NCBI GenBank assembly: GCA_903813345.2
Contig: CAIIXF020000001.1
Location: forward strand, 54,207,885 to 54,271,884
Direction of reading: 5' to 3'
DNA length: 64,000 nucleotides
Source: Owenia fusiformis
Taxonomy: Eukaryota > Annelida > Polychaeta > Sabellida > Oweniidae
Part shown: piece by piece, positions 47,714 to 59,700 of the stretch
How the letters are laid out: each line of letters starts with the position of its first letter
Numbering within the stretch: the stretch's first letter is position 1
Made by a program: the position numbers and the translations under genes
Notes under the pieces: model-generated
Databases searched by the model: none
What the model was told of the DNA's origin: nothing
Seen by the model: the letters and a program-made list of their open reading frames with translations, nothing else

Positions 47714-50700
47714 ATGTCGACGCCGAAAAGAATTTGCATCATAGGGTCAGGAAATTGGTGAGTAAATCTGTCGACCTTGCTCAATTTTTGGAAAAATTCA
47801 CGTCAACTCCGAGTGAACTGAACTGATTCAGTGATTGATTCACTGACTCGGCTATATACACCCATGTTACTGAACACACCTAGCTTTACTCGAGTCTCTA
47901 GTCAATACTTGGCTAGAGGTGATTTCATCTGGAATACTGTGAACTCTTACTCGAGTCTCTAGCCAATACTTGGCTAGAGGGGATTCATCTGGAATACTGT
48001 GAACTCTATTTGAAAAAAGCTGCCGGGGTGTCATAAATTTATTGAATATTTTAAAAATCGCCAGATAAATAAATCATTAATCAAACCGGACCCAGCTCGG
48101 CTCCTTGATGAGATATGACATGATTTCATCAGGATTTCGTCTAAAATTAAAACAAAATGGCTCCAAGAAAAATGGCGATGTTCGAAAACTGGACGAAATG
48201 TCGTTACGTCTGACATTAGTAACTGGCTGTAAATTCTAAGTTAGCGATCCAGAAGATGTGAACTAATACACTGATCACTTTGTGTGTGTTTTGGAATTTT
48301 TGGTGAGGTAATAAGACCAAAACTCGCAATTCAAATTGTGATGTGGAAAAATGGCGGACATATGATTTCAAATTTTATGATTACGACATGACCAGTTGTT
48401 CATGCAGGAATATATCTGTACTGGAAGGCCACGATACAGTGGCCTTAGAAGAAGGTAAGTGAACTCCATTTGAAAAAAGCTGGCCGGAGTGTCATAAATT
48501 AGATCTAGTCTAATTGAATATTTCAAAAATTGCCAGATAAATAAATCATCAATTAAATCGGAACCGACTCAACTCCTTGATGAGATATGACATGATTTCG
48601 TCTAAAATTAAAACAAAATGGCTCCAAGAAAAATGGCGATATTCGAAAACTGGACGAAATGTCGTTAACGTCTGACATTAGTAACTGGCTGTAAATTCTA
48701 AGTTAGCAATCCAGAAGATGTGAACTAATACACACTTCATTTGTGTTTAGGAATTTTTGGTGAGGTAATAAGGCCAAAACTCGCAATTCAAATTGTGATG
48801 TGGAAAAATGGCGGACATACATGTATGATTTCAAATTTTATGATTACGACATGACCAATTGTTCATGCAGGAAATTATCTTTCCAGGAAGGCCACGATAC
48901 AGTGGCCTTAGAAGAAGGTAAACCTAGCTGAGGCACCGTCCATTGCATATCTATAGTCTACTATAGGCTATTGCTCACAGACCCCAGTATCCCCACACTG
49001 AAAGCATTTAGCAAGCAGATCTTCTTATTAGTTGTTCAGAATTAAAGGGCTTTAGGGGCGGGGTCAAAATATCGATGTTCATATGGAGACGAAAGTACTT
49101 TCGCGAGGGGGAGGGGGTTTTTGGGCACTTTCGTTGACCAAAAAAACATCGATAATTCGGATCTGATATACAAAAAATAATTGGACTTACCCACTTTTTC
49201 TGGCGCTATGTTCTGATAAAAAGGCTTGTTTTCAATAGTTCGTGAGCTTTTTTGTGTGATAGGTCCAAAATATCGGTAGATAAAGACGATAATTCGATCA
49301 TTTTTCAAATGAATTCCGTACTTTTCCCTCCTCCTTTTGAAGAGTTCAATGCAGTTAAATTGCGAACGTGTGTTAATTCACCGTAATAATAAGCCGGCAA
49401 ATAGGATACGATTATGCCAATGTTTTTTTGAAGTGACCTAAGCTTTCGTCTAGAGGGGGGGGGGGGGGGTGGGGGGGTTGTTGTCCAAACGAAATTACTT
49501 TCATCTCCATATGAACATTGATATTTTGACCCCGCCCCTTAGATCGTTTTAATCCATCTGCTAAAAGGTGGCGATACTGGTGCCTGTGCTATTGCTCACA
49601 GATAGCAGAATTTTTCTTAGGAAATACATCCTAAATAAATACAAAGTGAGGAAGGCTTTTTGAAAAACAAAACAGATCCGGAGCCAGATCCAGCCCCTGT
49701 TGGTAATAGGCTCAAAGGATGAATGGGAAGATGAGACACGAGCCAAAAATGGCACATCAAAAAAATGACCACCCAAAAATACTGACCCTCATACTGACCT
49801 TTATTTTTTCCAACTGTTAGACATTGATTGATCAATATTTACCCTGTAATCTCTTCTTTATGTATTAGTTTGAATGGTTGCATGATATCCATTATTGATG
49901 CTGTAATTCGACTTTTCCCGGGACATTTATTTCAAATTTTCAGAGCGTAAAGATAATGGAGCACTTCGGTAATTTCTGGGAGTGTCCGATGTTGTTCGTC
50001 TCTCAAATTACGTCACAATGCAACAAACAGCCAATGAAAGTAAAGAATCGCGTAGCCTAATAAACCGTCGTTATTGTTTCTACGGGAGTTTAAAGAAACG
50101 TCATGGGACTTCTCGGTAATCTCTGATGTGACGTCATCCGGAGTGGCGTCACATTCTCACAAAAGTCATTTGACTTCGGGAATAATCATTTGAACATCGG
50201 AGATAGCCGAAGTGCTCCATTAAATATATGCTCGCTTATTTTATGCTTTTATCAACAGAAGCTTTCTTGGATGTTTGGCTTTAGTGATTGGAGTTGAAGC
50301 TAACAACAGTACGCATCGTTTGAGGTATGGCATGTGATATTTATTGATAAACTGACTCAAAAATCAAGGAAAAATAAATTTTCCGAAGATGTCGTGTCTT
50401 GTCCTTGAGTATATTTATTGAGCCTACCCAGAGGAGGTTATCTGGCAGAGGTCCGTGAAAAAAAATTGAAAAAAAATTCTTCCGGGTTTATAATTTGCAA
50501 ATTGTACATCATAAAACAGTTGAGAAATGACTAATCAATACAGATTTACGATTAACAGGGTTCAAGGCTTGAGTTAACAATGAAAACTTACCGCAAAAGG
50601 ATCGCAGTATTGTCAGGTCTTCGAAGATTGTTGGAGAGTTTGAAATATTGATCGTTGTTCTTCGCATACGGCACTGGCAGTATAACTGCGCGTAAAGGGA

Positions 50701-53700
50701 ATTACTCAGATGCGAGTATGTAGTAACCAGTTTCGCCACCAGGTGGCTGCCTCGGGGGAAATAACATGGCAGGGTATTACAAAATTCCCTTAAACTTGAA
50801 TATTCATCAGTTTTAGTGGTTCACTATTCATATTACCCTTATGTATCTGATAGTTATACAAATTAAAATATGTCCAGTAAAAGAAAATATTATCTACCCA
50901 ACACAAGAAAAGATATTTCAATTTTTGTGATATTACAACATGGGGGCTATGGGGAATCTCCCCGACCTAGAAGTCACATTTTCAAAGAAAATTAAATTTT
51001 CAAAGTTGATAAACTCTTTTCAAAACCATATTTCTAGATGTAATTTTACATGTAAATTCCAAATATGACATCAGTTTGACTGAATTTTTAATGACATGAA
51101 TCAAGATCATTTCTACTCGCATCTAGGATATTGCGTCAATGCGTACCACCTTCGTTTGCGCAAATTTTCACCAGTTAGTTTTTGAATATAACATATTGTT
51201 GTGATGTTTAATTGATGCTAACATATCCCTTACATTTTTCTTTATCTTGGTGTGAAATAACAAGCTATGATATTGATTAACATGCCAGAGATTGAAATAA
51301 TATTATTCGAAGCGTTATTAGAAAATTCGAAAATTTTGAACCGCCATATTTGTTTACCGATTTGGACCAATCAGGACAGTATGTCATCTCAATACTAGTG
51401 GAACAAGTAAGTTTTTAAAATATTTTGCTGTTTATTTAGTATCACGAGGCTCAATTTTGACCAAGAATAAAGTTAATTTGTTATAAAAAGACCGTAAAAA
51501 ACAATGGTGCAGGTTTCATAAGGAGTATTATGATAGAAGAGATATCGGACTTTCAAAAACCGGAAGTAAAATTATATCCATTTTTTCCAAGAAGCCTGCC
51601 TCACTTTGTATTTCTTTAGGATGTATTTACTTAGAAAAATTCTGCCATTTGTGCTATTGCTATCTATTGGAAATCTGAACCTGTGAGCCCCATCATGATA
51701 ACCACGCCCCCTTTTTCTTGATTTTTCCAAAGTGGCACTCAAAGGACAGATAAAAGTAGGTTTGGTAAACCAGAATATATAGGCCTGTTGATCATTATGA
51801 AGAATCCACAATTCAACTTCTGAGTCAGTCAAAGCCATGTAGAAACAAAAATAGACAAGATTCAACCTCCAAACACAGCCTATCTGGAAGCAAACAAAAT
51901 TCTCACCAACTTTTAACGTGGATTTTGAGCTGTGAATGGTGAGAGATCCTGTAAAATGCAGTTGATCATAACTATCTACAACGGTTAGCATGAGAACTGA
52001 ATAATGGATATATCAAGTTGATATAATCCTACTTGACTTCTCTAAGGCTTTTGACAGTCCCACAGATAGAACTCGGTGTGTTGTCCTTGATGGTAACAGT
52101 CCAAGTTTGCAGCCAGAGTGTGATGTTATCATATTAAAGAAATCGAGTCTCCTAAAAATACAATTAAAGTAGCCCCCTGATTTTTTCATTTTATTTGATG
52201 TAAAACAAGTTTGTTTATCAACTTACCAATGCTGAGGCTTGATCGTTAACAGTATCAATTTGATGATTGTTCATAGCCATGAATTTCCACTTACATCAAT
52301 AGAAATTCAAAATAAAAATTAAAAAAGCCCGCTCAAATTTGTTCCAGTCTGGTTGGCTTTTTTCTTCAGTTTGAACAGATTGTTTTGGTTCAGAGGAGCC
52401 ATATTTATTACTTCTAAGGGGTTAAAATATAGATGAATCCCCAAAAAACATTGTTTATTGTTTTCGACTTATTGTGTTCAATTCTGCTCTGTTGGTTGTC
52501 CTGTTGATTTCCTCATAGCAATTTATTGGTGAAATTGAGCTTCTGATTTGGTCTCAAGATATATCTTAGGTATATATGATGTTTTATGCGCAATTATATT
52601 GGGACATTTTTTGTTCATCCAATCCTAGTTTGATGTCACCTTTAGGGGCACATTTTATTTTTTGTATTTTCAAGTTTCTTCTTAAATAATGTCAGAGAAC
52701 AATCATCACTTATAGAATTTCTTTTCTTATTTTACAGTTTAATATTACATTAACACATACATGTAGCTAAGCAAGGTGTGTCCAGCCAATCAGGATACGC
52801 TATTTCATGGAGCTGCATTCCGTTATGTAACCAATAACACATTTTTGTATTGTTGTCAAGGTGAAAACTTAGACTACAGATTGAAATTGATGATTTGCCA
52901 GCTTGACCCTTGCAAAAAGTTTCATTGAAAATATGTATCTTTAGGTGATTTTTTAGAAAATGTTTTGCAATGTGAATTTAAGCCCAAGACTCAATGCATT
53001 GTGGCTGCTTCATTTCACTCAGGCGTTATTTCCTAAACTTTGCATGTGTTTTCAGGGGCTCTGTTATCGCAAAAATAGTCGGAAACAATGTGAAGGACAA
53101 TGGTAATTTTGTAACAGAAGTGAAGATGTATGTGTATGAAGAAATGATAAATGGACGCAAACTCACAGAAATCCTCAATACAGATCATGAAAATGTGAAA
53201 TATCTACCAGGACACAAAATACCAGAAAATGTCGTAAGTGTAGATTTAACATTAATATCATCATAGATAGCTGTTGTAAAAGATAAGTGAATTTCATTTT
53301 GATTACTATTATTTACAGTGGCCTTCCAATAAGTAGAGATTTACTGGTCAAAATTCCAAATTTTTCAAATATCTACTTGGTGCCCTTGGTGCACAGAAAT
53401 TTTCAAATCTCAACTGAGTGCAGAACTAATCTTGTGTATTATTATTTCAGATAGCCATAGCTGATCCAAAGGAAGCTGCCAAAGATGCCGACATCTTAGT
53501 CTGGGTTTTACCTCATCAGTTTGTTAGGGGAATATGCAAAGCTCTAGCTGGTAGTGTAAAAAAAGACTGCATCGCTATATCACTTATAAAAGTAAGAAAT
53601 TTTCATTTAAGGTCAAGTGTTTGTGGAGTATTTTTTGTATGTATTTATATTGTATGTCTTACAGAGTTTGAGAACAATGAGTTGATGACAAATCTCTGCT

Positions 53701-56700
53701 GGATACTGGAAACCTGAGTATTAACAGGGCTCAAAAGATTTTCAAGATTATGACTCAGTAATAATCTTAAAAAACATTCAGGGTCAGAATTTTGAAATGA
53801 AAAAAAGTTGGAGGGAAAGTCAGGCTTTTAGTAGACTTTTAAAGGATCGGATACATCAGCAAAATATATCATTAAAAAAGATCAACAATATTCACTATTT
53901 TCAATTATATGTTTTCAGCTCTCAATCCAAGTGTTATAATTAAAAGTTTTTAATGTGTGAAAGCTTGGCTGTTTAGATAGGATTCCAAACAAAACATGTA
54001 TCTTGTCATATAATGCTTTTTGATTTGGATTGTTCAATCAATTGATGACTGTATTAAGAAATGTGAACCAAATCGTAGAAACTACACTCAGGTGTCAGGT
54101 CACACATTTTTTGTTCCAAAAGGACCAAAGAGTTTAAAAGTTTATGTGCCCTGAATACCAGGTGTTCATTTACTGGTTGGATGGTTACTCCTTTGGAAGT
54201 TTAATATTGCTAATATATGATTAGAAAAGTTTAGAGTTAGGGACATATTATTTTAGTTTTTGGGGTGGTTGGTGTTTGGTATTCAGCATCTGTAACAAAT
54301 GGCAGGTAGTGATATTTTGCATATAAATGCCTTAATTGTGTAAATGATCATCATTGTCAATGGCACTTTAAATATGTTGGTTGTGATTTTTTCCATATTC
54401 CACTTAATCCAAGGCCTCTGATGATATAAATGCATTTTAGAAACAATAGCCATGTGTTCAAATGTTTATTTCATTATACAACAGTCATTTTTTGTTGATT
54501 CATTTTGATTTTAGTTGTTCCTTTGGTCAGTGTTTCTGAAGTAGTTGATATTTTCCAGGATTTGAAACATATCCTTTCGGAGATATGAGTATTTAGCAGA
54601 TGCACTGTGTGTTTGTAAGAGAACACAGGTATCCCAGGTAATTGCTTACTATTTATAAAAATTTCCATGGGGTGCAAAGGGATGCAGGCCTTTTTTGACA
54701 ACACCCACCGGCAGGCCTGCTTCATTGGGAGATATGGCATGCAAATTGAAATCTAGTCCTATTTAGAATGTGTGAGCATTATGTACAATGCAACAATCAT
54801 TTACAGGGCTTCCAATTGGGAGATTTAGATGGAACGTTACATCTTATATCCAATATAATCCGAGGTTTCCTGAAAATTGAGTGCGCCGTAATGATGGGTG
54901 CCAATGTAGTACCACAGGTTGCTAAAGAAGAGGTCTGTGAAGCCACTATAGGTATAAATCATGATAGACATTCACACGTAAGGTGCCTGCCTCGTGCTGT
55001 GCCTGGTGGCTTTTAATTAATCCTCTTACATGTTTATGTACTGTATGTATATAGGCAAGCCAAAAAAGACCTCAAAATGCACTGTAGGGGTAATTCAGGT
55101 CTTTGATGTATTTTCATATAATAATGACTGTGGCAATGTATTTTGAGGTCTCATTTTTGGCAGCTACTGTACATAATCTGGCTACTGAAAGGGGTTATAT
55201 CCAATTTATTTGGGTATGGTAGCTTGCTTGTTATGCATGTGGTCCATATTTGTTCTGGTGGTAAATCCATTTGGATAAATGTCATGTCAATAAATACATT
55301 TAGAAAGGTTAGCACAACATTCTCACTTAGCAATCATACATACCATTTTTAGCTGATTATAGACTGTGTTCATTAAAGAAACACAAGAGATATACTTAAG
55401 ATCTGATATCCTAATGGATATTGCAATCAGAAACATGGACCTTATTTTTAGAGCAGAGAAAATGAATATTGCTGACAAGTTAGCTGTTTTATTCTCTAGG
55501 GTTACTGCTGAATGAATGAATATAATGCCTCCAGGCCCGTAGCCAGGATTTGCCAAGGGGTGGTTCAGTTTTCAAAAAAATTTCCAGGGGGGTTCACATT
55601 TGACAATTTTGGCCCAAATATGGCTCAAATCACTTGAGTAGTACTCAAAATGGTGAAAAAATGCATGGTATTGAAAGAATTTTTGGCGGGGGGGGGGGGG
55701 CGAACCCTGCGAACCCCCCTTGCTACGGGCCTGGCCTCCATGCTCCAGGCACCACTTGCTGGCACTTCTTCAAGGCACATCTTTCATCCAGCATTAATCA
55801 TTTCAGTTCAGCACCAACTAACAAACCTATACAGTATTATGTTCTATGTGTAGCGATTTTGCATGCAATGGTTTTGTAAGATCCTTATTTTAGGCATAGT
55901 CATTGTGTGTTTCATCTTATTCATTTACTGTGCTACCTGCTTGTCATACAAATTTCATTTCCTCACTCCTAATATGATTTCTATCCTTCAGTCATCTTTC
56001 ATCACGTTTTGTGTTGTTTTTGTTGATTTCAGGGTTTAGATATCAGTGAAAAAGGTCTAGACTTGATCTCTAATGTGATTCGGGAACAACTGGGAATAGA
56101 ATGTAGTGTATTAATGGGGGCTAACATCGCACCAGAAGTCGCAAATGAGAATTACTGTGAAGCAACTATAGGTAGGAGTCCGAATGAGTCACTATGTTTT
56201 TACGAAGAAAACTTATTGGTCATTGGTATTTCACTAGATATACCTGTATTTTGATAAGCTTTTAGGGCTCCTCATTGGCTTCATGTGACTTCGAAATTTT
56301 CAGTTCTCGGAGAGTATTTTTATGATTTTTATGGATGGGCGTGTGATTGGGATGAAAGAACCCAAAATGTATTGATTCATCAGAGAGATATGCTTATAGT
56401 ATTAGATACATACACTGTAATATCTTTAAGTGTTAAATTGAAGTGATCCTGTGATAAATATGTTACATCTCTAATTATGATCATGAATATAACTAGATAC
56501 AGTAAATGCAGAAGTTTGCATGTATTCAGTGAAAGAATCTTTTTATGAATAATCTTGTGTCTAACTCAGATTCTATTTTGCAATAATGGGGTGATTAACG
56601 GTCTGTCATTTTTCACACTGTACTTTGTACAATCAAGTTCAATGCAAATAAAGTACAACATGTACTCAGAGATTGTTCTCTATGTTGTAACATCATGCCC

Positions 56701-59700
56701 CATGTGCATAGAGTACATTTATCTTTTAGTTCTACTTAACAGACATGCACTCAATATTCATGATTTATTTAAGATATACAATATTTAAAGATTTACTTTT
56801 TGACTGAAGAAAATTCACAGGATTGATTACTGAAAATATCCTTAAATATGTTGGTTTGGAGAGGTTCTTTCCTCGAGGAAAAATGAGAACTTGCCATCCC
56901 AATCAAGATCGAGTTTAAACCTTATCCTATTGATTACATAACTGTAAATCAAGAAAAACAACACAAACCTAAATTTGATCAATTATTAATGAATATATTT
57001 TGAAGCCATTTTTTAAAGTCTGGCATTTGCCAATGTTTTTAAAGACTGATATCACAACCTGATTTGATTAAACTAGAATTTTCATAAGCAAAATACACTA
57101 AACAAAATCTGTTATTATATGGATAAATTCCAGTAATTTTGGTGATGGGTAATGCATCGATGACTCACATCCCCTTGACATCTAAATTGATGCAATATTT
57201 AACATTATCAGGACCTCTTTTCTCACAAATCATTTTAATGTATGCACCTTTTATCGTTTTCTAAAAATCATTAGTGGTTTTGATTCATGAAAATTTATAT
57301 TTTATGTTCCTCCATTAATTTATGCATGCTATTTTATCTGCTGCTAGTAATTACTTGGGCTAGGCTTAACATTGTGTGAATTCCAAAGAGATCCATGCTT
57401 TTAATCTACATTGTTAAATCTATTATGCAACAATATAGTTCCATCCATCACAATATAGTTATTATTGTATTTGAGGATGATTATTAGGATAGTATAGGGC
57501 TTGAGCAAGCTATTGGTAGCACTTTTAGTCCCATAGAAGTGGATTTTCAAACTTGCTAGAAGAAAACATTTTCCTGAATCATAATTTTACTTAATGTCTT
57601 ACCTTTCATTTTTTATTGACCCAGAGATAACTTTTTGCATCGATATTGAAAAAAATCAGGATGATATTACAAGCCCCAACTTTGGCTCTTCGGAAAGGAC
57701 ACACACATAATTGCAATTATAAAGGGTATATATAAGTTTCAATATATGTTCCACATTTTTTGTTTTAAAGCATGCACATATATGGTTCTAAATAACTAAT
57801 AGTTTTTATCTGAATCATTATCATAGAAATGAATTAGGAAGACCAATCTCGTCACTTGGCCCGTGATTTCGGCAAAAAAGTTCAATCATTTTTCCAATTA
57901 CGATAAAACTTAATAATGTTGAATATCCTGTTGATTTTTCCTTCTGTCTGAATCATTACAAAGTCCTTAATAATGTTTGATTATATATGAGACAATCATG
58001 ATAGTATATATGTGTACCATATGATGAAACTACACTTGTCCAAAGCTCTTCGGAAAGGACATTTTTTAGTGTATTGCTAAATACTGTTTAACAGATTGAA
58101 TTTGAGGGAGCAATTTTCGGAGATTGTACATTTCTTTCTATTCATGTATTCATGTTTTCGAGATTTACCACTGATTACATCATTAACTGTGATTTTTCAT
58201 AGGTAAATATATGGGCGATAATAGGGCAAAACATCATTAAAGTCATCACTTTAAGGCTATCATGAATGTACTTGTAGTTTTTTAGTTGCTGGGCTGGGGA
58301 CATGTAGGCCTATGAAACAGCATTATGCACAGAAACGACTCAATTGTTGGTGGTAATTGTCAGTGAATTGAACCTATTATCACAGGAAAAATAGTGATGA
58401 AGATACAATTTTATATTTGCGGCATTCTTCATTTGCAATTTTACACTTGAGTGTTTTAAAGGGTTTTACAGTACTGTTCAAATCAAGATTCAATGTAATA
58501 TTTGTAAACATTGTGCTAATGCCTTTATACATCAGTAGAAAAGTTAGTTATAGACATCCAATACAGCATTCCTAATCAGAGACTGAATTGCTCTTCGGAA
58601 AGGACACATTTACTTTTGTAGTTCCTGTTTAAGTCTAAGTTACTTCAGTAAAGATATTTTATGTATAAAAGTTCATCAGAAAATATATTCCAGTGTGTTT
58701 CTCTTCAATATTGTTGGTAAATGCACTGTTTTGACAGAGTTTGTCTTTTCCGAAGAGCTCTTCGGAAAGGACTTTTTTCTTGTGTCGGAATTTTAAAATT
58801 GATTTAACAGGTATATGACAGTTCAAAGCTATTTATTTGTTTTGAATATTCAAGAAACTAAATGCATTTTGTTTTAAAATAGTTTTTAGGGTATCATATT
58901 ACTTCAGTCTTAAAATACACATGCTCTTCGGAAAAGACATATGCGTGTCGGAAAATCAGTTAGTTATTTTGAGAGCCAATATCTCAGGAACCACTACAGC
59001 CTTTTCTATAATTTTTTTAGTGACAGAATTTTAACATTCCGTACTTTTGATATCATCTTAAAAAAACTGTAAGCAAAGATTGGAAAATATGTTGAAAAAT
59101 TCAGTGTTTTTTAACATAAAATTTACAATGAAATGTTACACCAATGGTTGTGTGCTACAAGCAGTTATAAAAACTCTATACACTATTATGGACACACTTG
59201 TTGCATATCACTTTAAAGCAAATTCCTTAATCTTTCCAATGCAGCCAAATTACTTTAACTTACTCTATTCAAGTACATGTTTGAAGTATATATGTAAAGG
59301 TGGATTTTTTCTTGGGAATTTGTTACATAGAGAATAAGGCATATTTTGATACATGAAAATTTATAAAAAAATTATCATTCATCTTTCAAAAAAATGATAT
59401 CTTCCTCAGACATATAGTGGGTATACCTAATTAATAAGACTGATTTCCCATCTGTATCTTAAGCCTTGCATTTCTTCTGGGTGCCAATATGAAAGTGCTA
59501 CCAATAGCTTGCTCAAGCCCTATACTATTACACTGTGTGTTTCCTTATTGCTTATATTCTTAGATAGATCAAATTTTAGGCACAGCATTAAAGAAACAAT
59601 TTAAGACAAACAACATTCATTTCATTTTAAGAAAAACTATCAGAAAGAATAAATAAGCAGGCAGAGGTTTAATCATTAAATATAGAGCAATCTAAGCAAG

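Noticed and set aside
49561-49835. Overlapping minus-strand frames near a repeat
   Set aside because: Two different frames over the same repeat with no homology or splice context.
51572-51991. 139-codon minus-strand frame in GPD1 intron 1
   Set aside because: It overlaps a dispersed inverted repeat, has no recognisable domain and no matching splice sites.
55634-55879. Frames running through the small MITE between GPD1 exons
   Set aside because: They depend on the G-run and on MITE termini; no biological coding signal.
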